A stretch of 64,000 nucleotides of DNA from Hydractinia symbiolongicarpus (Eukaryota > Cnidaria > Hydrozoa > Anthoathecata > Hydractiniidae), in assembly GCF_029227915.1 (NCBI RefSeq), contig NC_079885.1, positions 21,091,001-21,155,000 of the forward strand. The letters run 5' to 3'. Both the position numbers and the translations under genes were made by a program. Each line of letters opens with the position of its first letter. Position 1 is the first letter of the stretch. Under the pieces are notes generated by a model. The model worked only from the letters and a program-made list of their open reading frames with translations, ran no database searches and was not told the origin of the DNA. Of the stretch, positions 53,966 through 64,000 are shown one piece after another.

Positions 53966-54900
53966 TTTGTGCTGTTGTGATCTCTTATCTCAGCTCTTCC
54001 ACCTTCCTCTGTCATTGCGATGAAACCATTTACTATTCACTTTGTCATAAGCAACAGTAGTGTAATGTTCATTGTCTAAATTTCTAGTATGGTTGATTAC
54101 AAGGCAAAGCGCTTTAATTGTAGAATAAAATTGAAATGCTCTCTGCTACATCTTTTATGTTATAATCACACTGAAAAGCATAAATATCGAACAAATTAAA
54201 TAAAATTGATGAGACGAACAAAAAAATTAAACAAATGTTGAATGTGATACTCATTTTTTGGCAAGTACGATAACAATTCTCTAGCAAAGATACCTTTAGC
54301 TCTTTTATAAAATAATCATTACAATAATTTTTGGTCATTCAAGTACTCAATAAAAACAAAAACAAAGAACATAACAAATAACACAACCCAAGTACTGTGA
54401 TGCTTGATTTTAGGGGTCCCCCCATACAATTAAGCACAGAAGAGTAGCCAATGAAATAGTGAACTATTGCATCAGAGCATTGTAGTGTATCCATAGCTTA
54501 AACTTTGTTCAGAACTTGCTCTTGGAGGTTAACTTAGAGGACCTTTTAGTTCATAGAGATAAATCAGCTTACAGATTAATCACATATCTTCGAAATAATT
54601 ATTTGAAATAAAAGTACTATAACCATCAATTTGATCTTCTTTATAATCAAACTTCAAAATGATCACTTCGTATTTAGCTAACCTAAACATTTTTTTCATG
54701 TTGGTTTTTCGAGTTAACAGTTGCTAAAATTCTTTTAACAGCATGTAACTTGTCAACTAAGCTTCGAAGTATGATAGCACATTCTTCAGGCTTTTTAACA
54801 ATGCTACCGGAGCTAAATATGATGCATTTCAGACAATACTATATTTTAAAGGATACTTTTCTTCAAACTTTAAGAGAATTTCTGACACCAACTGTTTATG
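53966..54900. other. No recognised gene
   Basis: AT-rich, no supported feature. It may hold downstream parts of the gene whose exon relic lies at 54905-55065 on the minus strand, but I see no clear second exon. Confidence 0.35.
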
Positions 54901-54904
54901 CACT

Positions 54905-55065
54905 GATTTTCTGCAACAATTTTTGAGTAGCAGATTTAGTGTCAATTAAACCATTTTGGATCTGGTACGGGCCCTTAAATAACCATCCCCTGCCTCCTGC
55001 AAGACACCAGCCGCAGTCATTCACACCATCTTCTGAGCCATTAACTTTTGTGAAACGCTGGAAAA
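54905..55065 (-). pseudogene. Exon-like relic of an unknown protein
   Basis: On the minus strand a CTTTTTCCAG acceptor is followed by an open stretch reading RFTKVNGSEDGVNDCGWCLA, GGRGWLFKGPYQIQNGLID and SATQKLLQKISA, then a stop. The WCLAGGRGWLFKGP core is rich in Trp/Gly/Cys and does not look like chance. A second decayed copy in the opposite orientation is at 51380-51510. I do not recognise the family. Confidence 0.4.
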
Positions 55066-55289
55066 AGAAGGGTTGATCTTATGTATCTTAAGGAAATACA
55101 TGAAAATACCAAAATTCATGCACTAGTGTAGGGCGTTGCTGTCTACATTACAAACTTTTTCAGCTACCAATTGGCATTTTTTTAATACCCAAAAAAGACC
55201 CATATGAAATTTACAACATTAAATGAGGACAAGTTTTTAAAACCACAGTTTATTAAAAGACAATAGCATTACAAAAATGTGCCTTAATT
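55066..55289. other. No recognised gene
   Basis: Short AT-rich spacer. Confidence 0.3.
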
Positions 55290-55495
55290 TATGTACGGGA
55301 GGTTTGATCACACATGATCTTGTCTTTGGAGAGTGACCTAACTAGACATATAGGGTATTTAGGTTCAGAAATATGGGTCGAAACCTACCTGCCCTTGGTT
55401 GAATGCTTTTGGAAGCATTTTCTCTAGCTTGTTTTTTAAAGACCTAACAGGTTGAGTTCATCATTGCTGTGGCTAGCCACCTCTTTGTAAATTAA
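55290..55495 (+). repeat. Internally deleted 3' module of the RLE/USP family
   Basis: GGTTTGATCACACATGATC, GGAGAGTGACC, then a jump to CTAACTAGACATATAGGG, GGGTCGAAACCTACCTGCCC and the terminal palindrome GTGGC-TA-GCCAC ending 55493 before TTTGTAAATTAATTTC. The middle and the other repeat units are missing. Confidence 0.7.
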
Positions 55496-57439
55496 TTTCT
55501 TATTTAGGGTCCTACCTACTACATTTTCAACAAACCAGTAGAGCGCTACCTACTGCTTCTTACTATTCTATTAATAGAAAGGGAATGTTGACTTTCTTCA
55601 AGTAACTAACTTTTTTTCTGATCGGTCTTTCACACCTTTAAGTTGAATAAGAGTTCGAGTGAATATTTTAACACTTATCATCCTCTTGAGTATAATTTTT
55701 CAAGATACTCTGTCACGTTTTTATAAACAATAAAATTTAAAAGGAAGATAGGTTTCCATACGACTGCATTTTCCGCTCAAGCGGAAAAAGCTCGCGAGTT
55801 TTTTTCTCTCGAGTTCGACGTGAATGGAAATTAATTTACAGCTCATTTAGATTAAAATGGCTGCCGTAAACAGAAGATATGCTTTATTTTATTTCAACTT
55901 CGTTTATATGGCACCGTGTTAAAAGAAGAAGAACTCGAAAACATCAACAGAAAAGATTGTTTAGGGGCAAGAGACGGCAAACATGTAGTAATGCAAGCGC
56001 CATCCCGAAGTGGCTCAGACTACTTTAATTACAAAAAAGCACATAGCATAGTGTTGCTTGCTGCGTGTAACGTATGTTAGGAATATACCTTGATCAACAT
56101 TGGTGATGTGGAGGGTCAAAGCGACAAACTCAATCAGTAGGCCACACCCAACTACAATAAAAGATGCATTAAGTAAGATATATACAGATGTTTTTGTGGC
56201 TGACGATACCTTTCAATTAAAAACACATATGAGAAAAGGGTTTTAGCACATATGCTAAAACCGTTTGCTCCTCTTGGTTCTTGCATTAAAAAAAATATTC
56301 AACTACCGTCTATCAAGGGCCAGCAGAATAGTTGAAAATTGTTTGGTATATCAGCGCTAAAGTTTCGAATTTTTAGACGTGCCATTATTGCACAGGTGAG
56401 AACTTTAAATTTAATAACAAAAGCAGCAGTTGCTCTACACAATATGTAAGTAAAGTTTTTTTTGAAATATGCAACTAGATACACACTTTTTTTTATAAAG
56501 ATTATGCTTTTTAGTTTAAGTGATTCTTAAAAAATCGACATATTCAATCTTAAATAATCCTTAAAGTGATTCTTAAACACGGTTGCAGTAATAAGAGAAA
56601 GCCAATCAAAGAACGTATAAGGTTCAGTCCAGGTAATGGACAATTTTTTTCAAAAAATTGAAATTTTCCAAAAATGCTTTGGTATAAAGTTACAGGAAAA
56701 AATTGGAAGGAAAAATTTTTTTTAAAAAATAAAGTTGATGACGTCACTAATTATGTGCATAATTAAGAAAAGAAAGGCATAAAAACAGGTAACCTCTTAG
56801 TATAGATATGTCCTTGTAGGATTATTCTTGTAGGTATGTTCTATGGTTCTAGGAGCATGTATTGAACGAAGCACTTTTTCTATTTTTGCCTTGATTCAAA
56901 CCAGGCTGGCCTTCAAACTCAAAAAACTTTCCTTTTTTTTGAAATATTGGTGTGGCAAAATCCTTTTTTAAAATTCTTTTAGGCAATTAGGCAAAAAAAA
57001 TACTTTGTTCAATACATGCTATGCATATCAACGAATATATGTTAAAAATTTCAGGCCAAAAGCTTTATCCTATCAAAAGTTATCCTTGTTGAAAGATTGA
57101 AAAAGCGTGAAAAAGTGAGTTTTGAGAAAAATACTTTCATAAAACATTTAATAACAAGTCAAAAAGCACCATAACGATATGTCACACCTTCTTGAGCATT
57201 TTTGTAATCAAAGCCTTTGAAGTTTATGCAAATTGATCATACGTTGGAAGAACCGCGACATTCATGTAACTTCCATCCTGCCTGGACTCCCTTTAAGATT
57301 GTCATTGCTGGTAAGCAACTGGGTTAGTGTCTTTATTCCTTCCCCACATATCACATTCTCCGGTCTTCTTGGTCATAACTTTAACATCAACACATTTTAC
57401 ATGCAAAATGAACGTGACAATCCTGTTCAATGATGAGTA
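55496..57439. other. Non-coding; dispersed repeat pieces
   Basis: Contains a repeat end at 55744-55800 that is inverted at 63545-63595, and at 57045-57085 a piece related to the 150-bp repeat of 9431-9850. No recognised frame until the retrotransposon begins at about 57.45 kb. Confidence 0.4.
55744..55800 (+). repeat. Dispersed repeat end with palindrome TTTTCCGCTCAAGCGGAAAA
   Basis: ATAGGTTTCCATACGACTGC then the palindrome. The same block lies inverted at 63545-63595 (CTCGAGCGGAAATTATAGTT, GTATGGAAACCTACC). Probably MITE ends; whether the two bound a single 7.8-kb unit cannot be told from sequence alone. Confidence 0.5.
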
Positions 57440-60400
57440 CCCCCGTTTTTGCCAAGCGCCATCACCACTGACTGTAGCCTTGCCCTGTGCGCCAGGCAAC
57501 GCAGGGTGGTCCCTTGTCCTGTGCATATTCTTTCACTGTAGTTCTGAATTTAAACAGCCCAAAACCTCAAAGCTGCTACAGCGATAAGGATATTGATTTT
57601 GAGGTAAATAGATCAGCTAATTCTTGCCAGTCGGACCAAATTCCTCCCTTGAAAAGGTGCAGCGTCGTCCTTCAGGATATTTTCTCAAAACGTGGTGCTG
57701 AAAAGTTTCAGACAGCGAATGCGTTTCCGGATAAAAGCCACACGAACCATCCCTGTCACATTGATGAGAAATATCTTGAAGATTTGCGAATCAAAACACC
57801 AATAAAATGGGGTAAAATGATCGATCCTCTTTGGTCTACCTTGGACATAGCTGTTTCTAACAGACTAAGTAGACACTATATATGAGAAAGGTGCAAAAAC
57901 ATTTGGCCATTCAGAAGCTAAAAAGTTTAAACATCTTTCTGGGAAAAATAGGAGGACTTTGCGGTCCATTAAACTAATACAGTCTTGTGGCGCAGGTAAT
58001 GACTGTGTCCGACCCTGTCCAGAAGTCGGATCTACAGGGGCTGCTAGCAGGAACGCAAGAGAAAATTAAGGTGAAACGTCGTGCAGAGAGAAGGTTAAGG
58101 AAAAAGATTAGGTTCAGAAAGGCGCAGTTTGCGTTCAGGGCAAACCCGTTTGCAGCTGGTAAGGCTTTGCTCGATCTAAAATGCAAGTCAAACTGCGTGT
58201 TAACCAACAGACCCTAGACCAACATAAATCTTTGGCTGTTCAGGATAAGTTCTATGACGTTCCCTTGACGAATCTAGACGGTTTTCCTGCTGCCCCATCA
58301 ATTCTGAAAGCTTTAACTCGTCTTCTCTTAAACACAAACATTTTTTAACTCTTCTAGCAATCTCCTGGTGTTAATGCAATTCCTTACAAAGCTTATAAAA
58401 CGTTTTTAAATGTTGTGTCAAAAATTGTGTCGTACCTGTTCATTGGCGTATTGCTCGTGAAATTTATATACCTAAATCGAAAACCTATGGAGTCAAACAT
58501 AAAAGACTTTCGACTTATAGCAATTTCAAATGTCGAAGGTAAGCTTTTCTTCAGCCTTGTATCAAGGCGGTTGGAAGCTCATATCATAACAAACAACAAT
58601 TTTATAAATACATCTGTCCAAAAAGGTTGTATGGAAAAGGTTCCGGGCTGCTGGATACATATGTCAATGGTTTGGTCAGCACTCAAAGATGCCTGTTCAT
58701 CAAAGTCAGATCTAGCAACTATTTGGCTAGATATCGCAAATGCATATCCTTCAATTCCTCACCGTCTTATCTCCTTTGCTCTTCAGCGGTACGGTGTTCC
58801 ACCACCTTGGATTGCTTTTATTAGAAACTACTACATTGGTATTTACAGTAAATCATTTTCTGAATATGCACCAAGTTCTTGGCATAAACACATGCGAGGC
58901 ATATTTGTTGGTTGTACGCTATCCATTGTCCTCTTTTTAGCTGGCATCAATATTATTCTTGAATATACCTTATTGGCTTCCGTTCCAGGATTTATCACAT
59001 CAAGCAAGGTGGCACTTCCCTTAATGAGAGCTTTCATGGACGACATTAACCTTATGTCTTCATCTGTTTCGGGTACTCAAAAGCTATTATACGGATGTGC
59101 TACCGCACTTAAATGAGCTGGTATGGACTTCCGAACTCAGAAGTCGCGAAGTATTGTTATTATAAAAGGCAAGTCTCTGAATTCTGCACCTTTCACCGTC
59201 CAAAAGCCTGAAAACCCTACAGACTTCTCTTCCTATATACCATCTATCCACTCCATGCCAGTACGCTTTTTAGGTTGCGTCATAGATGGTTCTATTTCTG
59301 ATAGGAAAGCTATTGACGAGCTTCAGGAGAAATTATCTATAGGCCTTTCAACTATAGATAAGTCAGTTTACAAAGGTCCCCAAAAGTTGTGGATTTTACA
59401 ACACCTTCTAATCCCGTCTAAGCCCATAGGTCTCTTACATCTTACCTCCGATTGGTTGCTTCTTTCTGACTTAAAGGTGGATTCGTTTTCCCTGGTCATA
59501 TCGCAATAACATCGCTTAGACCAGATCTTGTCATGTACTCTAACAACAGTAAACGTGTAATTTTGATAGAGCCTACCTGTCCATGTGAGGAAAATATGGA
59601 AATCTGGCATTCAAAGAAGCTTTTGAAGTATTCACCCTTAGTTGAAATTATTAAACAGAACGGATGGAATGTAGATATTTTCGCAATTGAAGTAGGTGCT
59701 CGAGGCTATTGCTCCCGATCAGTGTGACTGTGTTTAAAAAGATTAGGGTGGAACAACAACAAAACTTTCCGAGCTGCGCGTAACCTTGCTGATGTATGTA
59801 TGAAATCCTCTTTTTGTATTTGAATTGCAAGAAATTCAAGTGAATGGAATCAAGATGGACTTATCTCCATATCCTCCACACCAACGGGGCCTGATTCTCA
59901 AAAGCCAAAAACAAAAACCTTGCCACAGAAACAAAACCAAACTTGCTGTAAGAGCAACCCGTCTGAAAGGCCTTTCCCTGATTTGCCTAACCACAAGACT
60001 GCTTCAATAACTTTACATGCAGGGCTTACAAATAAAGGTAATACGTGCTACGCCAATTCTATTTTGCAAGCTTAACTGTAACTCCTACACTTTGGTCACA
60101 ATGTGCATCTGAGTCCTCTTATGTTTCTCCTCTCTCCAAGTCAGTTTCACTGAACTTATCTCTGCTGTATAAATCACGCTTTGCTATAGACCCGTCCAAC
60201 TTTCTTAGAGCTTTGCAGTGTAAGATGTCAAGCATTAGGGGCACTCCATTTAATATTAACACTCAACAGGACGTTCCAGAGATACTTTTACACATCTTGG
60301 ATGAATTAACAGGACCGTCGGTTATTGCAAACAATGGCATTACTAATATTTTAACGACGACCATGTCATGCAATTCGTGTCTCTTTTCATCTAGTAGCGA

Positions 60401-60882
60401 GGAGAGGATGACTGTTGTGCCACTTGCTACCTTAAGTAGCGTTGCAAACTCCTTTCACTTGTTTTTCCAACCCGAAGAGCTGACTGGCAATGACATGTCC
60501 ACAGTGTTCTTCTCTCCAGGATAGTACAAGAGAGACAGCTTTTAGTCAGTGTGGGGATTTGTTGATTCTCCAACTAAAAAGATTTACCTGTGTCGAGGGA
60601 AGATCAGTAAAAAACAACCAATTTGTTAATTGTATCTCTCACTCTGGCAACATATTGGAGGTACCTTCACATCCTGCAGATGATGTATCTTTTACCAACA
60701 AATACAAACTAGTGGCAACTATAAATCATTAAGGCACACTAACAGCAGGTCATTATTGGGCATTTATTAAAGATCGGAATGTAGACCAGTGGTTGAAATG
60801 CGATGACAGGGCAGTAGTTAAGGTTAAGCCGTCTGATATAAATAACTCAACAGTGTATGTGTTGTTCTTTCTTAAGCTGTGA
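57440..60882 (+). pseudogene. RLE (NeSL-like) retrotransposon with C-terminal USP deubiquitinase (copy D)
   Basis: The fullest copy, in at least eight frame segments. N-terminal part: KTPIKWGKMIDPLWSTLD (57795), a basic region (RRAERRLRKKIRFRKAQ, 58075) and RANPFAAGKALLDLK. Reverse transcriptase (58415-59116): IKDFRLIAISNVEGKLFFS, GCMEKVPGCW, IWLDIANAYPSIPHRL with the first Asp, RGIFVGCTLSIVLFLAG, AFMDDINLMSSS with the DD pair (59029). Thumb: FLGCVIDGSISDRKAIDEL. A deletion removes the CCHC part, then DLVMYSN and EPTCPCEENMEIWHSKKL keep most of the endonuclease. USP: NKGNTCYANSILQ Cys box (60040), INTQQDVPEILLHIL, CNSC and CPQC zinc ribbon, LLILQLKRF, INH(stop)GTLTAGHYWAFIKD His box and KCDDRAV. 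RT copies the element, RLE nicks the target, and the USP could remove ubiquitin. Stops and shifts make this copy dead. Confidence 0.85.
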
Positions 60883-61640
60883 AAACGCGAATTTTGCTTT
60901 GCAAAAGGGGGAGGATTTCTTTTCCTAGCGGTTTTATTACCCCGGCTGTTATTTTCACCGGCAGCCTACCGTAATTCAGGAGTTTGCTCACTCCCACTTT
61001 CTTACAGAGTAATTAAAAGAAGCTAAGCAAGGGGGTTTGACAATCTGTCTTGTCTTTGGGTGTGACAGCCCCACTTTTAACCCCAGTCCATTGGGGAGGC
61101 CAAGTTTGCTCACTTTGTCTACAGGGTTAACGATCCTGATGTACCCACAGTTATTGTTATAAGAAGCTTTGCAAGGGGGTTTGAAATTTCTTTTTCGGGT
61201 CTTCGTGGATTTACGCCCACGCATTTTACCCCAGTAACTTCAGGCTGGTCCTGACATAGGGCTGGTCCCAAGCGTCAATCACCTGTGTAAGGCTGAGTGT
61301 TGGGATCCCGTAACACATGTGGAAAGCTACGGCCAGGTTCAAAAGTCCTGGCGCATGGGTGGTTGTCTGCTCTTTATTATAGTTTTGTATTTTTAGTTTT
61401 ATATTTATTTATTTCTTTCTATGTCGTATAGTAATTTGTAACTGTCAGTAGGTGTTTGTGATGTAAGGTTTATAGAGGGTCTTTAGTTCAATTACCTTGA
61501 TTCTGCAGACTATCCTTGTAAAAAGGGAGATCTTGCACTGAGTATAGATCTCTAGAGGGTGTAACCTCTACAATTCAAAAACAAAAGAGTAAGTAGACTG
61601 GTTCCATCATTACAGCTTGCTGTTTTGTTATCTCACAATC
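60883..61640 (+). repeat. 3' module of RT-USP copy D
   Basis: Two repeat units: CAAGGGGGTTTGACAATC...TTTGGGTGTGACAGCCCCAC...TTAACCCCAGT (61028-61088) and CAAGGGGGTTTGAAATTTC...CGTGGATTTACGCCCACG...TTTTACCCCAGT (61170-61233). Then a unique part shared in reverse with 16956-17100 (CTGTGTAAGGCTGAGTGTTGGGATCC), GTAGAGGTT-like blocks, and the terminal palindrome ACAGC-TT-GCTGT before TTTTGTTATCTCA ending at 61635. Confidence 0.8.
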
Positions 61641-61654
61641 ATAAATTCTCATCA

Positions 61655-61909
61655 TTAATAGCTTGAATGTGCTTCTTCACCAGCCTGTTTCATTAAAATA
61701 TGTGAAGTTTCAGCATAGGCACTGTGTACGTGACAGTTTATATCATCAAAAGTTGTGTGTGACAGGAGTGGATGGAGTGGTTGTGGGAGTACTTGGTACA
61801 TCTGAAGCTGTTTTATTACTGAAACCCTTTCTTTTATAACTTCTTCTAGCAGCATATCTTTTAGAAGAACCCATTGTAAACAAGCAAACATCAAGACAGA
61901 AAAATTCAT
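61655..61909 (-). pseudogene. Possible N-terminal exon of an element protein
   Basis: Two overlapping minus frames. One, from about 61874, reads MGSSKRYAARRSYKRKGFSN then KTASDVPSTPTTTPSTPVT before stops, a basic start followed by a Ser/Thr/Pro linker that I associate with N-termini of multicopy cnidarian element proteins. The other frame is longer but has no pattern. Weakly supported. Confidence 0.25.
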
Positions 61910-62399
61910 ATCAGTATAACAACAGCATCACTTCATGTTGATTTTTAAGAAGTGTTGTCTGGGTGCTGAAAGTATAGCCTTTATCCGAATCGATCAAAGA
62001 AGACTCGTGAATGATAACAGAGGGCGTAGGTCGGAAAATGGCGTTGATTCGCGGCTTTTAGCCCTTGCCACGGGAAGAGATATTTCCCTACAAGCTTGTT
62101 GCTAAGGGCGTTGCTAGATGAAATAACTTCGGGTGACTTTAAATTAAAGGCCAATTATGCTAATCATGACATATTTGACTTTTTTAAGTTAAACCACCTA
62201 AAAGTTGATAAAATAAGGATTCCAATAATGTATAATACTTGATATTGAAAAAAAATGAAAAGCTGGCCTTTATTACCAGGACTCCACCATAACACAACAA
62301 GAAGGTAATCTCTCTTTTATAAAAATATTTACAATAATGTAACTTTTACTATCTAAAAAGTTTGTATATACAAGTAAAAAAGTTGAAAATATATATATG
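61910..62399. other. No recognised gene
   Basis: Spacer between relics. AT-rich. Confidence 0.3.
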
Positions 62400-63110
62400 T
62401 TTAAAAAGATGTTCTTAGATTTATTTTTTCGAGGTGCTAATTTTCTTAACGTTGGCACAATACTTTTGGTAAAAAGCATATCTTCGTCGTCCTCAGTATT
62501 ATTTGAAAGTAGGGCAGCCCTAGTTGTTGAATTTATGTCCTCCAATGTTATTACTCCGACTTTGTCGTGGTATAGAAACATTTCTAGCAGTCTCTTTATT
62601 CATGAATTTGTCTTGTACGAACCGCAACTGTAAAAAGTATTTCGGCTGTGTATGTGCTGCTGTACCAGATTGTGTCAATTCGGCACACCTTACCAAACAT
62701 CGTTTCAGATTGTCACACAAGTTTTTCTACTGCGGTTTCAGGAATTTAACTAAAATAAATAAATATTCAAGTTTAGGCAGCTAGCATATTTGATTGAAAA
62801 ACAGCATTTAAAAATAAAGCTAACTTAATACAACCATTCTTGATAAAACTTTTTGTGTCTCTTTAGGGTTTTTATCGAGTGTTCAATGTGCGAAAATACT
62901 CTAACCTGGTTTTCCAAGCTTGGTTGCCAGTTGTTGCCATGCTGTCTTTTCTCATGTTTTGGTCATGGTGTGACCTGGTTGATGTATTCCATAATCATGG
63001 GAAACCTTCAATCTCGTTTATTGACATTTCCACGTCATAATTGGCCACAGTGTTTTCTTCTGATACTTGTGAGAAGTCAGTTACAATATCATCCTCATCT
63101 TGTCCTGCTG
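62400..63110 (-). pseudogene. MADF-BESS type DNA-binding protein, decayed
   Basis: Right to left: an acidic stretch (QDEDDIVTDFSQVSEE near 63100), EIEGFP-LWNTS near 63010 and, after a shift, KTAWQQLATKLGKP near 62940, matching the start of a MADF (Myb/SANT-like) domain. Then CDNLKRCLVRCAELTQSGTA and QPKYFLQLRFVQDKF near 62715-62600, matching its second half, and DDEDMLFTKSIVPTLRKLAP near 62490-62430, a good BESS motif. MADF-BESS proteins bind DNA, and some derive from PIF/Harbinger transposon partner proteins. Several shifts and stops are present, and no transposase is found nearby. Confidence 0.5.
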
Positions 63111-63540
63111 ACTGTTGATTCTGTTGTTACTGTTGTAGCAGCATCTGTTCATAAATAATATTTATAAAATGATAACCTCTGTTTACAAAATCGTTGCTTT
63201 GTCTCTCTACATCTTCGTTCACTACATCTTCTTCTTCTGATATCCGGTATATCTTTGTTAGTTTGTGGGCGATTATAAAATCGAGCCAATCGAGAACTTT
63301 TAAAAATATGTCTTTTTACCATCTTGACGTTTCCTTCAACTTGTTATGCAAAGAAATTCCGCCAAAATTTATGTCACTGGAAGGATTTTAAGGTATGTTT
63401 ACATTTTTCTTGAGTTTCATTGGCTGAAAAGCTTGACAGAAAAAATGCGCGCTGAAAAAGATACTCAGGAGCATCCTTTTACGTTGAGTCAGCGGTCGTT
63501 TTACTTCATTGCGCATGCTTGTGGGAAAAGCTTTTTACCT
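63111..63540. other. No recognised gene
   Basis: May include N-terminal remnants of the MADF gene. No other signal. Confidence 0.3.
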
Positions 63541-63544
63541 TTTT

Positions 63545-63595
63545 CTGCTCGAGCGGAAATTATAGTTGTATGGAAACCTACCTTAAAGGTAGTGT
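63545..63595 (-). repeat. Inverted partner of the 55744-55800 repeat end
   Basis: CTGCTCGAGCGGAAATTATA then GTATGGAAACCTACCTT, the reverse of 55744-55785 with a few changes. Confidence 0.5.
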
Positions 63596-63679
63596 GCTAG
63601 TGTGCTGAAGCCAACGTGTTTATCTAAAAGCGATTTTTTTTTATCGCCACAAAACTAACAATTCTCTAGATATTCCCAG

Positions 63680-63965
63680 CTGGCATTATTACGTTATTAA
63701 AACGCTATCGTAACGTTGCACCGTGACCATACATGACGTTGTGATAACGTCATCAGATGGGTACATTTGTACTCAACGACGACGTCAGTCCATGACGTAA
63801 TTATCAGTCTATGACGTAATAATCAGTCCATGACGTAATAATACGTTTTAAAAGACGTCATTTCGAACGTCATGAGTTAGTGATTCCTAGGTAATACGGC
63901 GTTTAAGTAACGTTAGCATGACGTCAGTATAACGTTTGAGTCGTCGCCATGACCCATAGCATTGT
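63680..63965. repeat. ACGT-rich repeat with 19-bp tandem units
   Basis: CAGTCCATGACGTAATTAT-type units of about 19 bp lie head to tail at about 63787-63842 and are surrounded by many more AACGTT, GACGTC and TGACGTMA sites on both sides. The near-palindromic ACGT core recurs roughly every 10-20 bp over 280 bp and then stops near the window end. Confidence 0.8.
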
Positions 63966-64000
63966 ATAAAGAACTCATTTGCATTGGTATAGTGCCGTCG

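Overview
The window looks like animal nuclear DNA and is almost entirely a graveyard of nested mobile elements. It is AT-rich and its genes have introns with GT/AG ends. The set of element families (THAP, P element, piggyBac, Ginger-like integrase, CaRF/Ulp1 MULE, Helitron, RLE-type non-LTR retrotransposons, SWIM/YqaJ proteins) is what I would expect from a cnidarian, most likely a hydrozoan. That assignment is inference from family content, and another early-branching marine invertebrate is possible. I see no clear single-copy host gene, no rRNA and no intact tRNA.

Layout. 1-5.5 kb: relics of a YqaJ nuclease, an SF3-helicase protein and a piggyBac transposase, plus a 3' module of a retrotransposon. 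5.5-8.7 kb: a gag/aspartic-protease relic followed by an open 879-codon reading frame joining a Gypsy/Ginger-type integrase, an F-box and a Ulp1 (SUMO-type) protease. 9.4-14.6 kb: tandem repeats, a broken Ty3/Gypsy pol, and non-LTR scraps. 14.8-17.8 kb: a two-exon THAP segment facing a broken SWIM-YqaJ gene, then a piece of a retrotransposon with a ubiquitin-specific protease (USP). 18.7-22.7 kb: a complete 4.0-kb MULE-like transposon with 32-bp terminal inverted repeats and an apparent 9-bp target duplication, carrying CaRF, partial transposase, Ulp1 and PHD segments. 23-28.5 kb: mostly non-coding. 28.5-35.8 kb: a Helitron on the minus strand whose 1901-codon frame has a 2A-like peptide, an OTU protease, a HUH Rep and a Pif1-like helicase. 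36-39 kb: non-coding with CTAG-rich simple sequence and a tRNA-like relic. 39.2-50.4 kb: a nest of elements (RLE retrotransposon with USP, P element, second RLE copy, then a 4.6-kb inverted-repeat transposon with a DDE integrase and a HECT-type ubiquitin ligase). 50.4-57 kb: sparse relics. 57-61.6 kb: the fullest copy of the RT-USP retrotransposon, broken by frameshifts. 61.6-64 kb: a degraded MADF/BESS gene and an ACGT-rich repeat.

The main theme is that five unrelated element classes here each carry a ubiquitin or SUMO pathway enzyme: USP on an RLE retrotransposon, Ulp1 on an integrase element, Ulp1 on a MULE, OTU on a Helitron and HECT on an inverted-repeat transposon. The most promising undescribed item is the RLE (NeSL-like) retrotransposon family with a C-terminal USP deubiquitinase. 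It is present in four copies. Its 3' module contains repeated stem-loops whose stems change in a compensatory way between copies. Most reading frames are broken, so these are best read as fossils of recently active families. All homology statements come from motif recognition, not from database searches.
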